A stretch of 64,000 nucleotides of DNA from the NCBI RefSeq assembly GCF_040760005.1, contig NZ_CP099760.1, positions 4,867,501 through 4,931,500 of the forward strand, read 5' to 3'. Made by a program: the position numbers and the translations under genes. Under the pieces are notes generated by a model. It was not told where the DNA came from, made no database searches, and was given only the letters and a program-made list of their open reading frames with translations. This DNA is from Pseudomonas sp. stari2. Its GTDB lineage: Bacteria; Pseudomonadota; Gammaproteobacteria; Pseudomonadales; Pseudomonadaceae. Below are positions 63,717 to 64,000 of the stretch, piece after piece. Within the stretch, counting starts at the first letter, position 1, and every line of letters starts with the position of its first letter.

Positions 63717-64000
63717 TTACTCTCCGCGCAGGGCTGACACCAGCCCTTTGAATTTGCTGTTGAGCAGGGTGAAGCTGGCCTGGAAGCCGACGGCGTTTTC
63801 CGCGTAGTTCGACTGTTCCAGCTGAGCGTCAACGGTGTTCTGGTCGATCGATGGCTGCATCGGCGTGCGATACATCAGCGACTCGTCGCCATTGCCCAGA
63901 CCTTCAGCTTCGATGTGACGGCTGTTGGTCATGTTCAGGGCGATGGTGCCGTTGGCGTTCTTCTGGCTCTGTGCTTCGAGCACTTTGGAGAAATCCAGAT
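63717..64000 (-). CDS. flgB: Flagellar basal-body rod protein FlgB, partial
   Basis: The C-terminal 94 or so residues of FlgB, beginning in …LDFSKVLEAQSQKNANG and ending SNYAENAVGFQASFTLLNSKFKGLVSALRGE. The N-terminal third lies beyond the right edge, so the frame is open to 64000. An internal ATG-like start at 63983 should not be taken as the real one. Confidence 0.93.
   Translation of the reverse strand, partial: LDFSKVLEAQSQKNANGTIALNMTNSRHIEAEGLGNGDESLMYRTPMQPSIDQNTVDAQLEQSNYAENAVGFQASFTLLNSKFKGLVSALRGE

Overview
The window is an ordinary-looking stretch of chromosome from a fluorescent Pseudomonas (P. fluorescens group). The evidence is high GC with strongly GC-biased third positions, a full set of Pseudomonas housekeeping and regulatory genes (gacS, phoPQ, fabAB, relA, cysM, pcpS, nrdA, dctA, flgBCDE), and gene orders I recognise from memory as segments of the P. 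aeruginosa PAO1 map joined in a new order. No phage, integrase, transposase or CRISPR array is visible.

Layout. 1-490: a minus-strand tRNA-Glu/tRNA-Gly cluster with a near-consensus promoter. 0.8-13 kb: a membrane-anchored coiled-coil protein, a chemoreceptor, a MocR regulator, SDR and MDR oxidoreductases, pyrF, a two-component system followed by an EF-hand protein, and a PerM/AI-2E family transporter. 13-20 kb: a minus-strand run of DUF4892, two alpha/beta hydrolases, a hotdog thioesterase, an acyl-CoA synthetase, sixA, DUF4389 and gpsA. 20-27 kb: a TonB receptor / binding protein / hybrid kinase operon (the kinase matches PA1611, the RetS partner), then fabA-fabB. 27-40 kb: DUF2058, mazG-relA, rlmD-cysM, a PirRS-like two-component system, gacS and ldhA. 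40-50 kb: zinc-ribbon proteins, a META lipoprotein, a TlpA-like thioredoxin, arsC-wrbA-DUF2069, a Tag-like glycosylase, ttcA, Yip1, sprT, a CoA transferase and dctA. 50-60 kb: an AraC regulator, phoQ-phoP, a dienelactone hydrolase, pcpS, an RstAB-like system and nrdA. The right edge holds flgE-D-C-B, with flgB cut by the window end.

The region is rich in signalling: five two-component operons, two hybrid kinases that feed the Gac/Rsm network (GacS and the PA1611-like kinase), and SixA, a histidine-phosphotransfer phosphatase. Several promoters can be read directly: a sigma-54 promoter with paired enhancer palindromes for dctA, in-phase CTGAAC repeats next to phoP, two NrdR boxes 31 bp apart plus a DnaA box before nrdA, and a large TetR-type palindrome before the acyl-CoA synthetase.

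The most striking unexplained feature is a 330-570 bp interspersed element present three times (about 1698, 11725 and 60583), always between two convergent genes. Its hairpins change by compensatory substitutions between copies, which argues for selection on structure. Other leads are the outer-membrane-to-kinase operon at 20158-25113, an operator motif shared by a two-component promoter and its EF-hand neighbour, and a 21-residue coupled small ORF at 14001-14066.
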